64,000 bases of DNA from a virus. How positions within the stretch are numbered: position 1 is the stretch's first letter; every line of letters begins with the position of its first letter. The notes beneath the pieces are model-generated. The model saw nothing but the letters and a program-made list of their open reading frames with translations. It ran no database searches and was not told where the DNA came from. Where the stretch lies: positions 62,001-126,000 of the IMG/VR virus record IMGVR_UViG_3300036846_000743; one strand, written 5' to 3'. The position numbers were made by a program, and so were the translations under genes. Of this stretch, positions 26,651 to 35,005 are shown piece after piece.

Positions 26651-29600
26651 TCAGCTTCCCGGAGGATACGGGGTCTGCCCCCGGACCGGCGGGACCGCAG
26701 CGTTGGTATCCACGTCGGCCTTCCAGGCTGTCGTCGTATCCTCGGCATAGATAGTCATCGGCAGGATCCCACTCGTTGCGCTCCAGTTCGTCGTCCATTG
26801 TATCAGCGACCGTGCTGCCTGGAGTATCGTTCGCCTGATCGTGGAAGCCGCGGAAGCGAAGCTCCGTGTCAGAGTCGCATCCGCGATGGCCGTGATCTCG
26901 GTCTGGGGCAGATCGATGAAGTCATACGTGTCGTAGGCTACGATGTCGAATTTGACATTGGTCGCCGGGAACCCTGGAACGACAGCCCTCAAGATGGTCT
27001 CGCCCAGCGTGCTGCGATCGGCAGTATCGCCGGCCAGCTGGTACCAGCCATCGCCAATCTCGCTGACGACCCCAGCGGCCGGCACCCAGCTTGTGGCCCC
27101 GGACTTCAGAAGCTGGACCGTCGGATGGGCGCCGAGGATCGGAGTGATCCGGTCGGCTTGGGTCATCAGGAAGCCGATCGGATAGTAAGTGATGGCTCGC
27201 GGATCGGCCCTGCGGCCCGCCACGGCCGACGACTTGCGATCCTTGCTGGCCATGGAGATCGGAATGCGGGTCCCGGTCCGGGGCGACATCGGCCGGCCCT
27301 GGATTGGATGGGGAGCGATATCGGTGATGGTATCGTGGCTGCGGACCCTGACCCGGCACACGACCGTGTCTGTCAGCTGCACGACTTCCGGCAGCTTCAA
27401 GAGCATCGTGTCGACCGTGTGACTCTCCTGGTACGACACCACTGCCAGAGTATCGGTCTGATAGGGCAGATCACGCCCGCCGCTGATCGTAGCGTCGGTG
27501 CTGTGCCAGAAGACATGGAAGTTGGCACAGACCGTGTCCGTACTGTGGTGATCGGTGAAGGTTCCTCGCTTCAGCCCCCAGGTGTAATGGGGCACCCAGG
27601 ACGAGGCTCGGCGCCCGGTGTCAGTACTGTGAGTCTTCGCCCGCGTCGCGTAGGCCAGCGTGTTAGTCGTGTGCGTGGTGATCACGGTCCGGAACGCTCG
27701 AAGATCAGTCTTGTGCGTCCGGGTTCGCGTGCCGTACTTCAGAGCATCAGTCTTGCTCGAGGCCGTGCGCACGGCGTAAAGCAGGCTATCGGTCGCGGAC
27801 GATCTCGCGAAGGTCGCACGGGCTCGCGTGTCGGTATTGTGGGCCCGGCTGCTCGTCCCTCGTTTCACCGTGTTGGTGGTATGAGTTCGAGTACTTGCCT
27901 TGAGCAGCAGAGCATCGGTGGCGTGGGTCACAACGGCCGTTTGCCGCAGCCGCGAATTCGTGGCATGGGTGCGTATGCTGGTGCCGCGGCACCGGATATC
28001 GGTACGGTGAGTGCAAGTCACCGCCCCGAGGCAATCAACATCCGTGGTGTGCGTCCTGAAGCCGACGCCACGCATCGACGGGAAGGAGTCAGCACCGTGA
28101 GCGATGATCGAACCGAGTCGGCAGCGCGTGTCAGTGCCGTGCGAACGCACCGAAGTGAGATAACGCAGGGCGCTGGTGGTGTGCGTCTTGATCCTAGTTC
28201 CGGCGCGGTCAACATCGGTCGAATGCACCTGCGTCGTTACGCTGCGTATTGCGGCACGAACGTCGGTGGTATGCGCCCAGACAACATTGAGTCGGCAGCG
28301 CGTGTCAGTGCCGTGCGACCGCGCCGGAGTAAGATAACGCCGCGTGTCGGTCGTGTGGGTTCGAGTCTGGCTCCCGGCGAGATCAGCATCGGTAGTATGG
28401 GCCTGGACGACGGTGCCGCGGAGCGCAAGCTGGCTATTCGTACTGTGAGTGATCGTATTGGCGCCACGAACCAGCGCATTGGTGCCATGCGGACGGCCCG
28501 CAACGGCGCGTTTCAACGCATCAGTCGTCTGGGTCCGGGTCGTTGACCCGGCAAGATCGGCATCAGCGAAGTGCGACTGGTATCCAACGCCAAGCTGGGC
28601 GAGCCAGCTATCGGTGTTGTGGCTGCAACTGTGGGTGTCAAGAAGCCAGGCATCGGTACTGTGCGTGCAGACGGCAGCGGCGAAAGTCCCGACATCAGTT
28701 GTGTGGCTGTGAGTGATCGCTCCGCCGAGATCGACGTCAGTCGTGTGAGATTGAAGCGCGACGCCAAGCTGAGCGGTCCAGCTAGCAGTGCTATGAGCCC
28801 GGCTGGAAGTAGCAAGGAGCCGAGCGTCGGTGCTGTGGATACGGACGGTGGTAGCGAAAGCCAGGGCGTCAGTCGCATGCGTCCAGGTAACCGACCCGTG
28901 GAGATCGATGTCGGTGTAGTGAACCCAGGAAGAGGTACTGAGCCTGGAAACCCGGCTGTCTGTGCTGTGAGTCCAGGTGACCGTCGTTGCCACCTGGACC
29001 AAGGTTCGCAGGACCAGCTGCGTCGCGCGCAGGTTGACACCAGTCGGCTGCACGAGGGTACGAACTGACAGCTGGGTATCACGCAGGTTGACACCAGTCG
29101 GCTGCACGAGAATGCGAACCGGCAGCTGAGTGTCGCGCAGGTTGATGCTAGTTGAAGTGCTGGTAGTGTGAGTCTTGGTCAGAGCGCCCTTGGCGTCCGT
29201 GTCGGTGACGTGAACCCGCGGGTAGCCCACCGGAGTCGCAACTATGCTGTCCGCGGTATGACTGGACAGTGATGACGCAAGGAGCAGAGCATTGGTGCCG
29301 TGATTGACAGTTCGAGACAGGTAAGTCGCACTGTCAGTCTTGTGAACCTGGAGCAGGGCTCCCTTGGCGTTCGTGTCGGTGCCGTGAACTCGCGGGTAGG
29401 CTGCCGAGATCGCGACCGTAGTGTCGGTTGTATGGGTTCGAGTCTGGGTCGCCCTGAGACTGACATCAATGCTATGGGTTTTCGCGACGGTGGTCAGCCG
29501 CGAAGTCTGCATATCAGTGCTGTGAGTCTTGATGGTCGTCGCGCGCACCAGAATATCGGTGCTATGAGCCTTCACGGCGATCCCTGCCGTCAAGGCAAGT

Positions 29601-32566
29601 GCATCGGCACCATGGGTTCGGGTCAGGGTCGCCCAGCGACCTGTATCGGTGGTGTGAGTCTTCACCGACGTTATGCAGGGCACAGCGTCGGTCGCGTGGG
29701 TCCGGGTCACGGGCCCCTTGAGATCGGCATCAGTCGCGTGAATCTTCGAGACAGTCGCCAGTACCACAGCCCGGACGTCTGTGGTGTGCGTATGGATGGC
29801 GACAGAGTAGGACCGAACATCGGTCGTATGGGTGCGAACAGCCGTGGCCTGGACCAGCGTATCGGTCGTCTGGATCTTGCTCGCCATGGCACGAGCCAGT
29901 GCATCGGTCGTTTGGGTCCTGCTTGCCACGGCGCGCGGCAGAACGTCGGTCGTGTGAATCCTGATCGTCGTGGCACGAACCAGAACATCAGTCGTCTGGG
30001 TCTTGACCGACGTAGCGCGAAGCAGAACGTCGGTCGTCTGGGTACGAGTCAAGGCCCCCTTGAGATCGGCATCGGTCGCGTGAGTCCTCGAGACAGTCGC
30101 CAGCAGAGCAGCCCGTACATCGGTCGTGTGAATCTTGGCGGCCGTACCACGGACCAGGCTGCTAGTGGCATGGATCTGGGTCTGCCCGCCAGGCAACAGA
30201 CTGTCGGTCGCATGGGCTCGAGTCGGGGCCCCCTTGAGGTCCGCGTCGCTGGCATGGGCTTTCGAGCTGGTAACCAGTCGCGAAGCCTGCGTATCGGTAC
30301 CATGAGTCTTGGTGGTCGTCGCGCGCAACAGAACGTTGGTAACGTGACCCTTGGCTCCTGCCACTACCGTTATTGCGCCGGTATCAGTGCCATGCGTCCT
30401 GCTCGTAGGCGTGACGTTGAACGGTTCATTGCCGCCGGCCAGGCTCTGGATCTGATCATTGTTAAGCGCGACGCCGTAGATCCGGACGTCATCGAGATCA
30501 CCGGTGAGATAGGTGGAAACGCCAGTGGTCGCACTCCGCCCAAGATACGTATGCATCGTCGGGCTGGGAGCAGGCACCTGAGCGCTCGTACTCGACTGAC
30601 GCCTGCCACCGACGAAGATGCGAGTGAAGGTGGGATAGACAATTCCAGTGACATGGGCCCAGACTCCAGCCGTCAGGGCCGCGTCGGCCTGCACCGTGGC
30701 GGTGCCGCCGTTGCCCGTCAACATGTACGGTATGCCGCTGGTCAGGCCCAGGGTCCAGCCCTGCGTCGCCGGGTTGTCCGTGTGACCTATGAGCGAGTAA
30801 TTACCAACAGCCGTAGGCCGGACCCAGGCCGATACCGTGAAGTTGGTAGTGAGGTTATGGGTCGGCTGAATCCCGGCGTCGAGATAGTTGGAGCCACCAG
30901 GAAAATGGCGAGCGCCTGGGTTGGTGAAGCCGTTAGGCAGAGGGCTGGTCGGCGCTGGAGTCGACGCGGTTGTGGTGCCAGGCGTATCAGTAGCATTGGC
31001 AACAGGCGGCGCCGAGTCGATCGCGACCTGAGCAGTTCCGGTCTCGTCGAGCGCCCAGTGGGCGATCAGAACGCCGAGCAGATTGCTGGAAGTGCCGTGA
31101 GTTCTGGTTACCGACGACTGTTGTACAGCGTCGGTGCTGTGCGTCTTGACTGTTGTCGCCAGCGAGACGGCATCGGTGGTATGAGTCCTGACCGGCGTTA
31201 CTCGTAGCGAAGCATTGGTCGTGTGGGTCTTGGTGGCCGTAGCGAGAGCCAGGGCGTTTGTCGTGTGAGTCTTGACCTGGACTCCCTTGGCATCTGCATC
31301 GGTAGCATGAGCCCTGGCCGCCGTCACAAGCGCCGAGACTTGCGAAGAAGTGCCGTGACTCGTGGTGTTTGCGGCACGAGCCAGATCATCAGTCTGATGC
31401 ACCCGGGTTGCCGTCGCCCTCGACAGCGCATTGGTAGTATGGGTCCGGACAGAGGTTCCCCGGAGCAGCATATCGGTCGAATGCGTCCTGACCGACGTCG
31501 CCCGCAGTGAAAGACTGGTACTGTGCGTGATCGAGCGACGGAAGACCAGCATCGAGCTGGTGCCGTGACTCGTGGGCACGCTGATATTCGCCTGGGAGAC
31601 ACCGCCCAGCCAGAGGCCAAAAATGCTCCTGTAGCCCGGTATGTGAACGCCAGGCGCCAGCTTCAGCAACGTACTGGTGCCGTGACTCCGGGAGGCCCAA
31701 GCATGTACGTAGGTCGCATCAGTCGTACTGGAGCGGGTCTGGGTACGCCGCGAGACGCCATCGGTCGAACTGGTACGAGTATGCGTTGCTGGTAGTAAAG
31801 CGTCGGTGCTGTGACTCGTGACGACGGTAGTGAGAATGAAAAGCCTGGTATCAGTGCTGTGAGTCTGGATCGTGGGTGTAGGCCCGGCGACCGTGTAGCT
31901 GCTGGTGCCGTGAGTCTTTGTCTGCGTTACCGGCGGAGGATTCAGTAATTCGAGTATGAAACCGACCCAGTTCCCGGTCGCATTGAAGGAGCAGGCACCT
32001 GTATAGTTTCCGGAGGTGGTCGTGACGTTGTAGGCACCCTGCGACACGGAAGTGGTGGCAGATACAATACCGCCCACTGCGACCGAAGTAGCCGGGGTCC
32101 CTGCCATGGCAGCTGTCGTCGGGGCAGCAACCGTCCCGAACGCCATGACGATGATCTCGGGACTGGGCAGGGACGGTATGACGATGGTCCCAGTGTTGGG
32201 CTTGGTACTGGATCCAGTAGAACTGTTGTACCCGCCCACCACATTAGCGAACGTCGTGGCAGTGCCCGAGACCTCGAAGACGTTGAGCGTGAGATGGTTC
32301 ACACCACCTGTGGCACCGAAGGTACCCGTAGTAGTCTGAGATGCCGAGTTCGCACGGACATAGCAAGCTACGCCGATGTTGGTGCCATTATCAGCCCGCG
32401 CTACCAGGGTCCAACCACTGGGCGTAGTCGGCGTTCCGACTGTTCCACCCTGCCAGAACAAAAAGGCAACGAGGCAGTTACCAGCCGTAGTGGCTGCGGG
32501 CCACGACGCACCGACTGTCGAGGTAGTAGAGCCATTCGTAGCAGTTTGGACGTAAGCAGCAGGCAT
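26651..32566 (-). CDS. Giant HTTD-repeat appendage protein with LamG-like domain
   Basis: 1971 residues, ATG 32566. Four parts are visible. (1) An N-terminal beta domain to about residue 215 (AYVQTATNGSTTSTVGAS, ending near FILELLNPP). (2) HTTD-type repeats at about 217-490 and 720-1740, roughly 85 copies with a 14- or 16-residue period, such as THTTDVLLRATSVK; the His is sometimes Gln or Ser and the Asp sometimes Asn or Ser. (3) A LamG/concanavalin-like domain at about 495-717 (IAHWALDETGTAQVAIDSAP, FTVSAWVRPTAVGNYSLIGH, YLTGDLDDVRIYGVALNNDQ). (4) A C-terminal domain at about 1792-1971, homologous to the adjacent 186-residue protein. The period suggests a solenoid or elongated beta stalk. 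Probably a fibre or whisker that contacts the cell surface. Glycan binding via LamG is inferred. Confidence 0.8.
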   Translation of the reverse strand: MPAAYVQTATNGSTTSTVGASWPAATTAGNCLVAFLFWQGGTVGTPTTPSGWTLVARADNGTNIGVACYVRANSASQTTTGTFGATGGVNHLTLNVFEVSGTATTFANVVGGYNSSTGSSTKPNTGTIVIPSLPSPEIIVMAFGTVAAPTTAAMAGTPATSVAVGGIVSATTSVSQGAYNVTTTSGNYTGACSFNATGNWVGFILELLNPPPVTQTKTHGTSSYTVAGPTPTIQTHSTDTRLFILTTVVTSHSTDALLPATHTRTSSTDGVSRRTQTRSSTTDATYVHAWASRSHGTSTLLKLAPGVHIPGYRSIFGLWLGGVSQANISVPTSHGTSSMLVFRRSITHSTSLSLRATSVRTHSTDMLLRGTSVRTHTTNALSRATATRVHQTDDLARAANTTSHGTSSQVSALVTAARAHATDADAKGVQVKTHTTNALALATATKTHTTNASLRVTPVRTHTTDAVSLATTVKTHSTDAVQQSSVTRTHGTSSNLLGVLIAHWALDETGTAQVAIDSAPPVANATDTPGTTTASTPAPTSPLPNGFTNPGARHFPGGSNYLDAGIQPTHNLTTNFTVSAWVRPTAVGNYSLIGHTDNPATQGWTLGLTSGIPYMLTGNGGTATVQADAALTAGVWAHVTGIVYPTFTRIFVGGRRQSSTSAQVPAPSPTMHTYLGRSATTGVSTYLTGDLDDVRIYGVALNNDQIQSLAGGNEPFNVTPTSRTHGTDTGAITVVAGAKGHVTNVLLRATTTKTHGTDTQASRLVTSSKAHASDADLKGAPTRAHATDSLLPGGQTQIHATSSLVRGTAAKIHTTDVRAALLATVSRTHATDADLKGALTRTQTTDVLLRATSVKTQTTDVLVRATTIRIHTTDVLPRAVASRTQTTDALARAMASKIQTTDTLVQATAVRTHTTDVRSYSVAIHTHTTDVRAVVLATVSKIHATDADLKGPVTRTHATDAVPCITSVKTHTTDTGRWATLTRTHGADALALTAGIAVKAHSTDILVRATTIKTHSTDMQTSRLTTVAKTHSIDVSLRATQTRTHTTDTTVAISAAYPRVHGTDTNAKGALLQVHKTDSATYLSRTVNHGTNALLLASSLSSHTADSIVATPVGYPRVHVTDTDAKGALTKTHTTSTSTSINLRDTQLPVRILVQPTGVNLRDTQLSVRTLVQPTGVNLRATQLVLRTLVQVATTVTWTHSTDSRVSRLSTSSWVHYTDIDLHGSVTWTHATDALAFATTVRIHSTDARLLATSSRAHSTASWTAQLGVALQSHTTDVDLGGAITHSHTTDVGTFAAAVCTHSTDAWLLDTHSCSHNTDSWLAQLGVGYQSHFADADLAGSTTRTQTTDALKRAVAGRPHGTNALVRGANTITHSTNSQLALRGTVVQAHTTDADLAGSQTRTHTTDTRRYLTPARSHGTDTRCRLNVVWAHTTDVRAAIRSVTTQVHSTDVDRAGTRIKTHTTSALRYLTSVRSHGTDTRCRLGSIIAHGADSFPSMRGVGFRTHTTDVDCLGAVTCTHRTDIRCRGTSIRTHATNSRLRQTAVVTHATDALLLKASTRTHTTNTVKRGTSSRAHNTDTRARATFARSSATDSLLYAVRTASSKTDALKYGTRTRTHKTDLRAFRTVITTHTTNTLAYATRAKTHSTDTGRRASSWVPHYTWGLKRGTFTDHHSTDTVCANFHVFWHSTDATISGGRDLPYQTDTLAVVSYQESHTVDTMLLKLPEVVQLTDTVVCRVRVRSHDTITDIAPHPIQGRPMSPRTGTRIPISMASKDRKSSAVAGRRADPRAITYYPIGFLMTQADRITPILGAHPTVQLLKSGATSWVPAAGVVSEIGDGWYQLAGDTADRSTLGETILRAVVPGFPATNVKFDIVAYDTYDFIDLPQTEITAIADATLTRSFASAASTIRRTILQAARSLIQWTTNWSATSGILPMTIYAEDTTTAWKADVDTNAAVPPVRGQTPYPPGS
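27340..31925 (-). repeat. HTTD repeat arrays within the giant protein gene
   Basis: About 85 degenerate copies of a 42-48 bp coding unit (14-16 residues, consensus R/K-THTTD-x-L-x-R-A-T-x-V), interrupted by the LamG-like segment at about 30415-31085. Codon usage varies between copies, so the array is old and diversified rather than freshly duplicated. The antisense strand gives long but meaningless ORFs here. Confidence 0.85.
29029..29140 (-). repeat. Two 54-bp tandem units in the giant gene
   Basis: The unit beginning GCAGGTTGACACCAGTCGGC (plus strand) occurs twice 54 bp apart with a third partial copy, coding VNLRDTQLPVRILVQPTG-type 18-residue repeats. They differ from the HTTD units in sequence and period. 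Confidence 0.75.
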
Positions 32567-32576
32567 TTGTGGTCCG

Positions 32577-33137
32577 TCAGGTGGTCGGGCTCTGGCCTAC
32601 AATCGGATCGGCACCAGTCTGGCCGGTGGTGTTCATCTGCCAGGCCGTAGACGCATCGTCCTCGGTGCACACGGTGAGCAGGCCCGTGCCAGCGGCGATC
32701 GACCACTTGTTGCGCAGCAGTCGCATGGCCTGGAGCAGACAGCGGGCTGGCCAGCTCGCAATCTGTCGCCAGTCACGAGTCAGAACCGCGTCGGCGATGG
32801 CCGTGCGCTCGGCGGCCGGCAGGCTCACGGCGGCGAATGGATCGTACGAGACGACGTCGTACTTCTCGTCGTATGGGTCCGAGTTAGCGTCATCGACGTG
32901 GATCTTCAGCTCACCAAGCGTATCTCGATCAGCTGCGATGGGAGTCCAGCTGTACCAGCCATAGCCTGTCTCGCTGATGACACCGCTAGGATCCTTGGGA
33001 CCAAAAGCGGCACCATTCTTGGAGATCGTCAGACTGAGAAAAGCACTGCGCCCGGTGGCACCGGTGATGTGATCGGACTTGAGCACCAGCATGAACCCGA
33101 TCGGGTAATTGGTGCTGCTCTGCTGGCGTTCTTTCAT
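32577..33137 (-). CDS. Free-standing copy of the giant protein's C-terminal domain
   Basis: 186 residues, ATG 33137 with GGAGA upstream. It aligns by eye to the last about 180 residues of the 1971-residue protein. Shared landmarks in the same order are NYPIGFML / YYPIGFLM, GVISETGYGWY / GVVSEIGDGWY, ADRDTLGE / ADRSTLGE, KYDVVSYDPF / KFDIVAYDTY and AIADAVLTRDW / AIADATLTRSF. It therefore probably has the same fold, perhaps as an oligomerisation, attachment or capping unit for the appendage. It sits directly upstream of the giant gene. Function otherwise unknown. Confidence 0.7.
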   Translation of the reverse strand: MKERQQSSTNYPIGFMLVLKSDHITGATGRSAFLSLTISKNGAAFGPKDPSGVISETGYGWYSWTPIAADRDTLGELKIHVDDANSDPYDEKYDVVSYDPFAAVSLPAAERTAIADAVLTRDWRQIASWPARCLLQAMRLLRNKWSIAAGTGLLTVCTEDDASTAWQMNTTGQTGADPIVGQSPTT

Positions 33138-33173
33138 CGGTCTGTCTCCGAAACAAAGGAATGAACAGTCGTA

Positions 33174-34208
33174 TCAGGTCACTTTCTTGACGCCGAACTG
33201 GGCATTGTTGACTCCCGCAATAGTCCAGGCGAGACCGGTAGCCGGATCATGACCCTGGATGTCCGGATAGGCGTTGTAGGTTGTGGAACCGACGGGCTGC
33301 GCGCTTGTACCGTCGTAGTTGGTGCCACCGGATCGGTATTCCGGCACTGCCGTCGCGGTACCGGCCGAATCATTCTTGAGAATTGGGCAGGCCATTACCC
33401 CGTAGACGGTGCCTGCGGCCACCGGCAAAGCCGGGTAGGTATAGAGATCGATAGCCCCGGCGGCAGCAGTCTGGACGTAATTGGTATCGTCGTTGGCCGG
33501 GCTTTCATTGACCTGGGACCAGTTGGCGCCCGAGTCGGTACCGCCGCGGGTGAAACCGGTTACGAAACCGTTGCCCGTAGGCAGAGATGAGATCACCCGG
33601 CAGTCACCGCAGAAAATACCATCAGCACGACTGTAGAGATCGTCGAACCAGAGTTGCTGGCTGGCCTGGTTGCCGTCGAAAAACGTAAGCACGTTGGTAG
33701 TGGCGTTGGCAGTCGACTGCGTGTTGACACCAGTACCCGATACAACGACCACGCCATTGACTTTCAGCGTGAACGAACCGGTTGTACCGCTGCCGATCGT
33801 CGCCGAGAATTCGATGTAGTACCAGATATTGGCACTGAGTGGCTGCGTCGCTGTCCCGAGCGACGTGCCGTTACGGGTCACAAACAGCAGTCCAGTGGCA
33901 CTCAGCCGGACATCTACCTGATCCGCGCCGCTATCCTCGAAGATCAGGAAAGGCCCTCCGTTGATCTGGCTGAAACCGCTGGGCTTAAAGGCGAACCCGA
34001 CCGTGCGTGTCTGTTTGGACGGAAGCGTCAGTTTCACGTAGTCGGAGTAGCTGACGAGCATCAAACAGTTGCTGCCGTTGCGTCCACCGGAAGTGATCTG
34101 ATAATTACCAAAGACCGAAGTCCAGTAGCGGTTGATCTGTGCCGTGTTGTAGTCGTCGAATCCGTCGAAGTACTCGAGCGTGGTGTTGCTGACAGTGGAT
34201 ATGCTCAT
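33174..34208 (-). CDS. Appendage protein with concanavalin-like lectin domain
   Basis: 344 residues, ATG 34208 with GAGGGA upstream. Residues 10-200 look like a jelly-roll lectin/LamG domain: opening with FDGFDDYNTAQINRYWTS, then TRTVGFAFKPSGFSQINGGP, WYYIEFSATIGSGTTGSFTL and LWFDDLYSRADG. The C-terminal 140 residues are a second beta domain (ISSLPTGNGFVTGFTRGGTD, then a strand-rich tail ending NNAQFGVKKVT). Such pairs occur in phage fibres and head decorations that bind surface polysaccharide. Position in the appendage cluster supports this. Confidence 0.6.
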   Translation of the reverse strand: MSISTVSNTTLEYFDGFDDYNTAQINRYWTSVFGNYQITSGGRNGSNCLMLVSYSDYVKLTLPSKQTRTVGFAFKPSGFSQINGGPFLIFEDSGADQVDVRLSATGLLFVTRNGTSLGTATQPLSANIWYYIEFSATIGSGTTGSFTLKVNGVVVVSGTGVNTQSTANATTNVLTFFDGNQASQQLWFDDLYSRADGIFCGDCRVISSLPTGNGFVTGFTRGGTDSGANWSQVNESPANDDTNYVQTAAAGAIDLYTYPALPVAAGTVYGVMACPILKNDSAGTATAVPEYRSGGTNYDGTSAQPVGSTTYNAYPDIQGHDPATGLAWTIAGVNNAQFGVKKVT

Positions 34209-34211
34209 CGA

Positions 34212-34898
34212 TCATCCCTCATTGAAGGCGATGCCGCGCGTGCCCACGCGCTGGCTTCGGGACCGTGACGCCGCGATCCCCAGGGCAACAAGCGAGTCAG
34301 TCGAATATATGGCCGTTTTAGGTCCTGGCGTGTAGGTGCTGGTACCATGAGTCCTGGCCGTCGTTGCGCGCAGTGTACTACCAGTAGTGAAAGTCTTGGT
34401 TGCCGCGGCGGGCAGCAGAAAGTCGGTGGTATGGGTCCTGAGCTGCGTGGCGCGCAGCAGCAGATCCGTAGTGAAGATCCTGATCGACGTGGCACGCAGC
34501 AGCACATCGGTAGCATAGGTCCTGATCGACGTGGCGAGTGGCAGCGTACCGGTAGCATGGGTCCTGATCGACGTGGCGCGCAGCAAGACGTCAGTGCTGT
34601 GAGTCTTGGTTGTTCCTACCGTCTTCGGCAGGAGATCGGTAGTAAAGGTCCTGGTCGACGTCGCCCGACGCAGAAGGTCAGTACCATGCGTCCTGGTCGT
34701 CCCTACCGCCTGCCGCAGGAGATCGGTAGTAACGGTCCTGGTCGTCCCTACCGCCTTCGGCAGGAGATTGGTAGTAAAGGTCCTGGTCGACGTCGTGACC
34801 AGCTGGGCGCCGGTAGTATGTGTCTTGACGACGGTCGCCGGCCCGGTGGGCCCGAGAGCGGAAAACGGAACAGAAGCAAATGGTCGGGCAGCAAACAT
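34212..34898 (-). CDS. Second HTTD-repeat protein (short)
   Basis: 228 residues, stop 3 bp before the next gene. About 13 repeats of the same 14-16 residue type as the giant protein fill most of the length (for example RTHGTDLLRRATST and KTHSTDVLLRATSI). Here the His is often Phe or Tyr (TFTTD, TYATD). A short N-terminus (MFAARPFASVPFSALGPTGP) and a basic C-terminus flank them. No LamG or C-terminal domain. It may be a shorter stalk segment or a partner that co-assembles with the giant protein. Confidence 0.65.
   Translation of the reverse strand: MFAARPFASVPFSALGPTGPATVVKTHTTGAQLVTTSTRTFTTNLLPKAVGTTRTVTTDLLRQAVGTTRTHGTDLLRRATSTRTFTTDLLPKTVGTTKTHSTDVLLRATSIRTHATGTLPLATSIRTYATDVLLRATSIRIFTTDLLLRATQLRTHTTDFLLPAAATKTFTTGSTLRATTARTHGTSTYTPGPKTAIYSTDSLVALGIAASRSRSQRVGTRGIAFNEG
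34290..34840 (-). repeat. HTTD-type repeats in the short repeat gene
   Basis: About 13 copies of the same 14-16 residue unit as in the giant protein; some neighbouring copies are nearly identical in DNA (for example around 34610-34760), indicating recent duplication. Confidence 0.8.
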
Positions 34899-34914
34899 GG
34901 GTTTTGCCCAACCT

Positions 34915-34962
34915 TTATGGCATCAGAACGGTCTGGGTCTCACAGCTCTTAACATTGGACAT
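34915..34962 (-). CDS. Possible 15-residue leader peptide before the short repeat gene
   Basis: ATG at 34962 has an excellent GGAGG site 8 bases upstream and encodes MSNVKSCETQTVLMP before TAA, ending 16 bp before the ATG of the 228-residue repeat gene. It may couple translation into that gene, whose own site (AAGGTTGG) is poorly spaced. It could also be a remnant start site. Nothing else is evident in the surrounding 107-bp gap. Confidence 0.3.
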   Translation of the reverse strand: MSNVKSCETQTVLMP

Positions 34963-35005
34963 GATCGCAACCTCCATGCTGCTGCATTCACGGAGCTGAC
35001 AGGTT

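Noticed and set aside
26798-28546. 582-residue plus-strand ORF
   Set aside because: Antisense shadow of the same repeat protein; low-complexity Arg/Gly/Val product without motifs.
29300-31207. 635-residue plus-strand ORF
   Set aside because: It is antisense to the HTTD repeat array; its composition is a mirror of repeat codons and it has no ribosome binding site or domain.
27340-31925. Repeats resembling a CRISPR array
   Set aside because: The units are in-frame coding, degenerate, with 42-48 bp period and no unique spacers.
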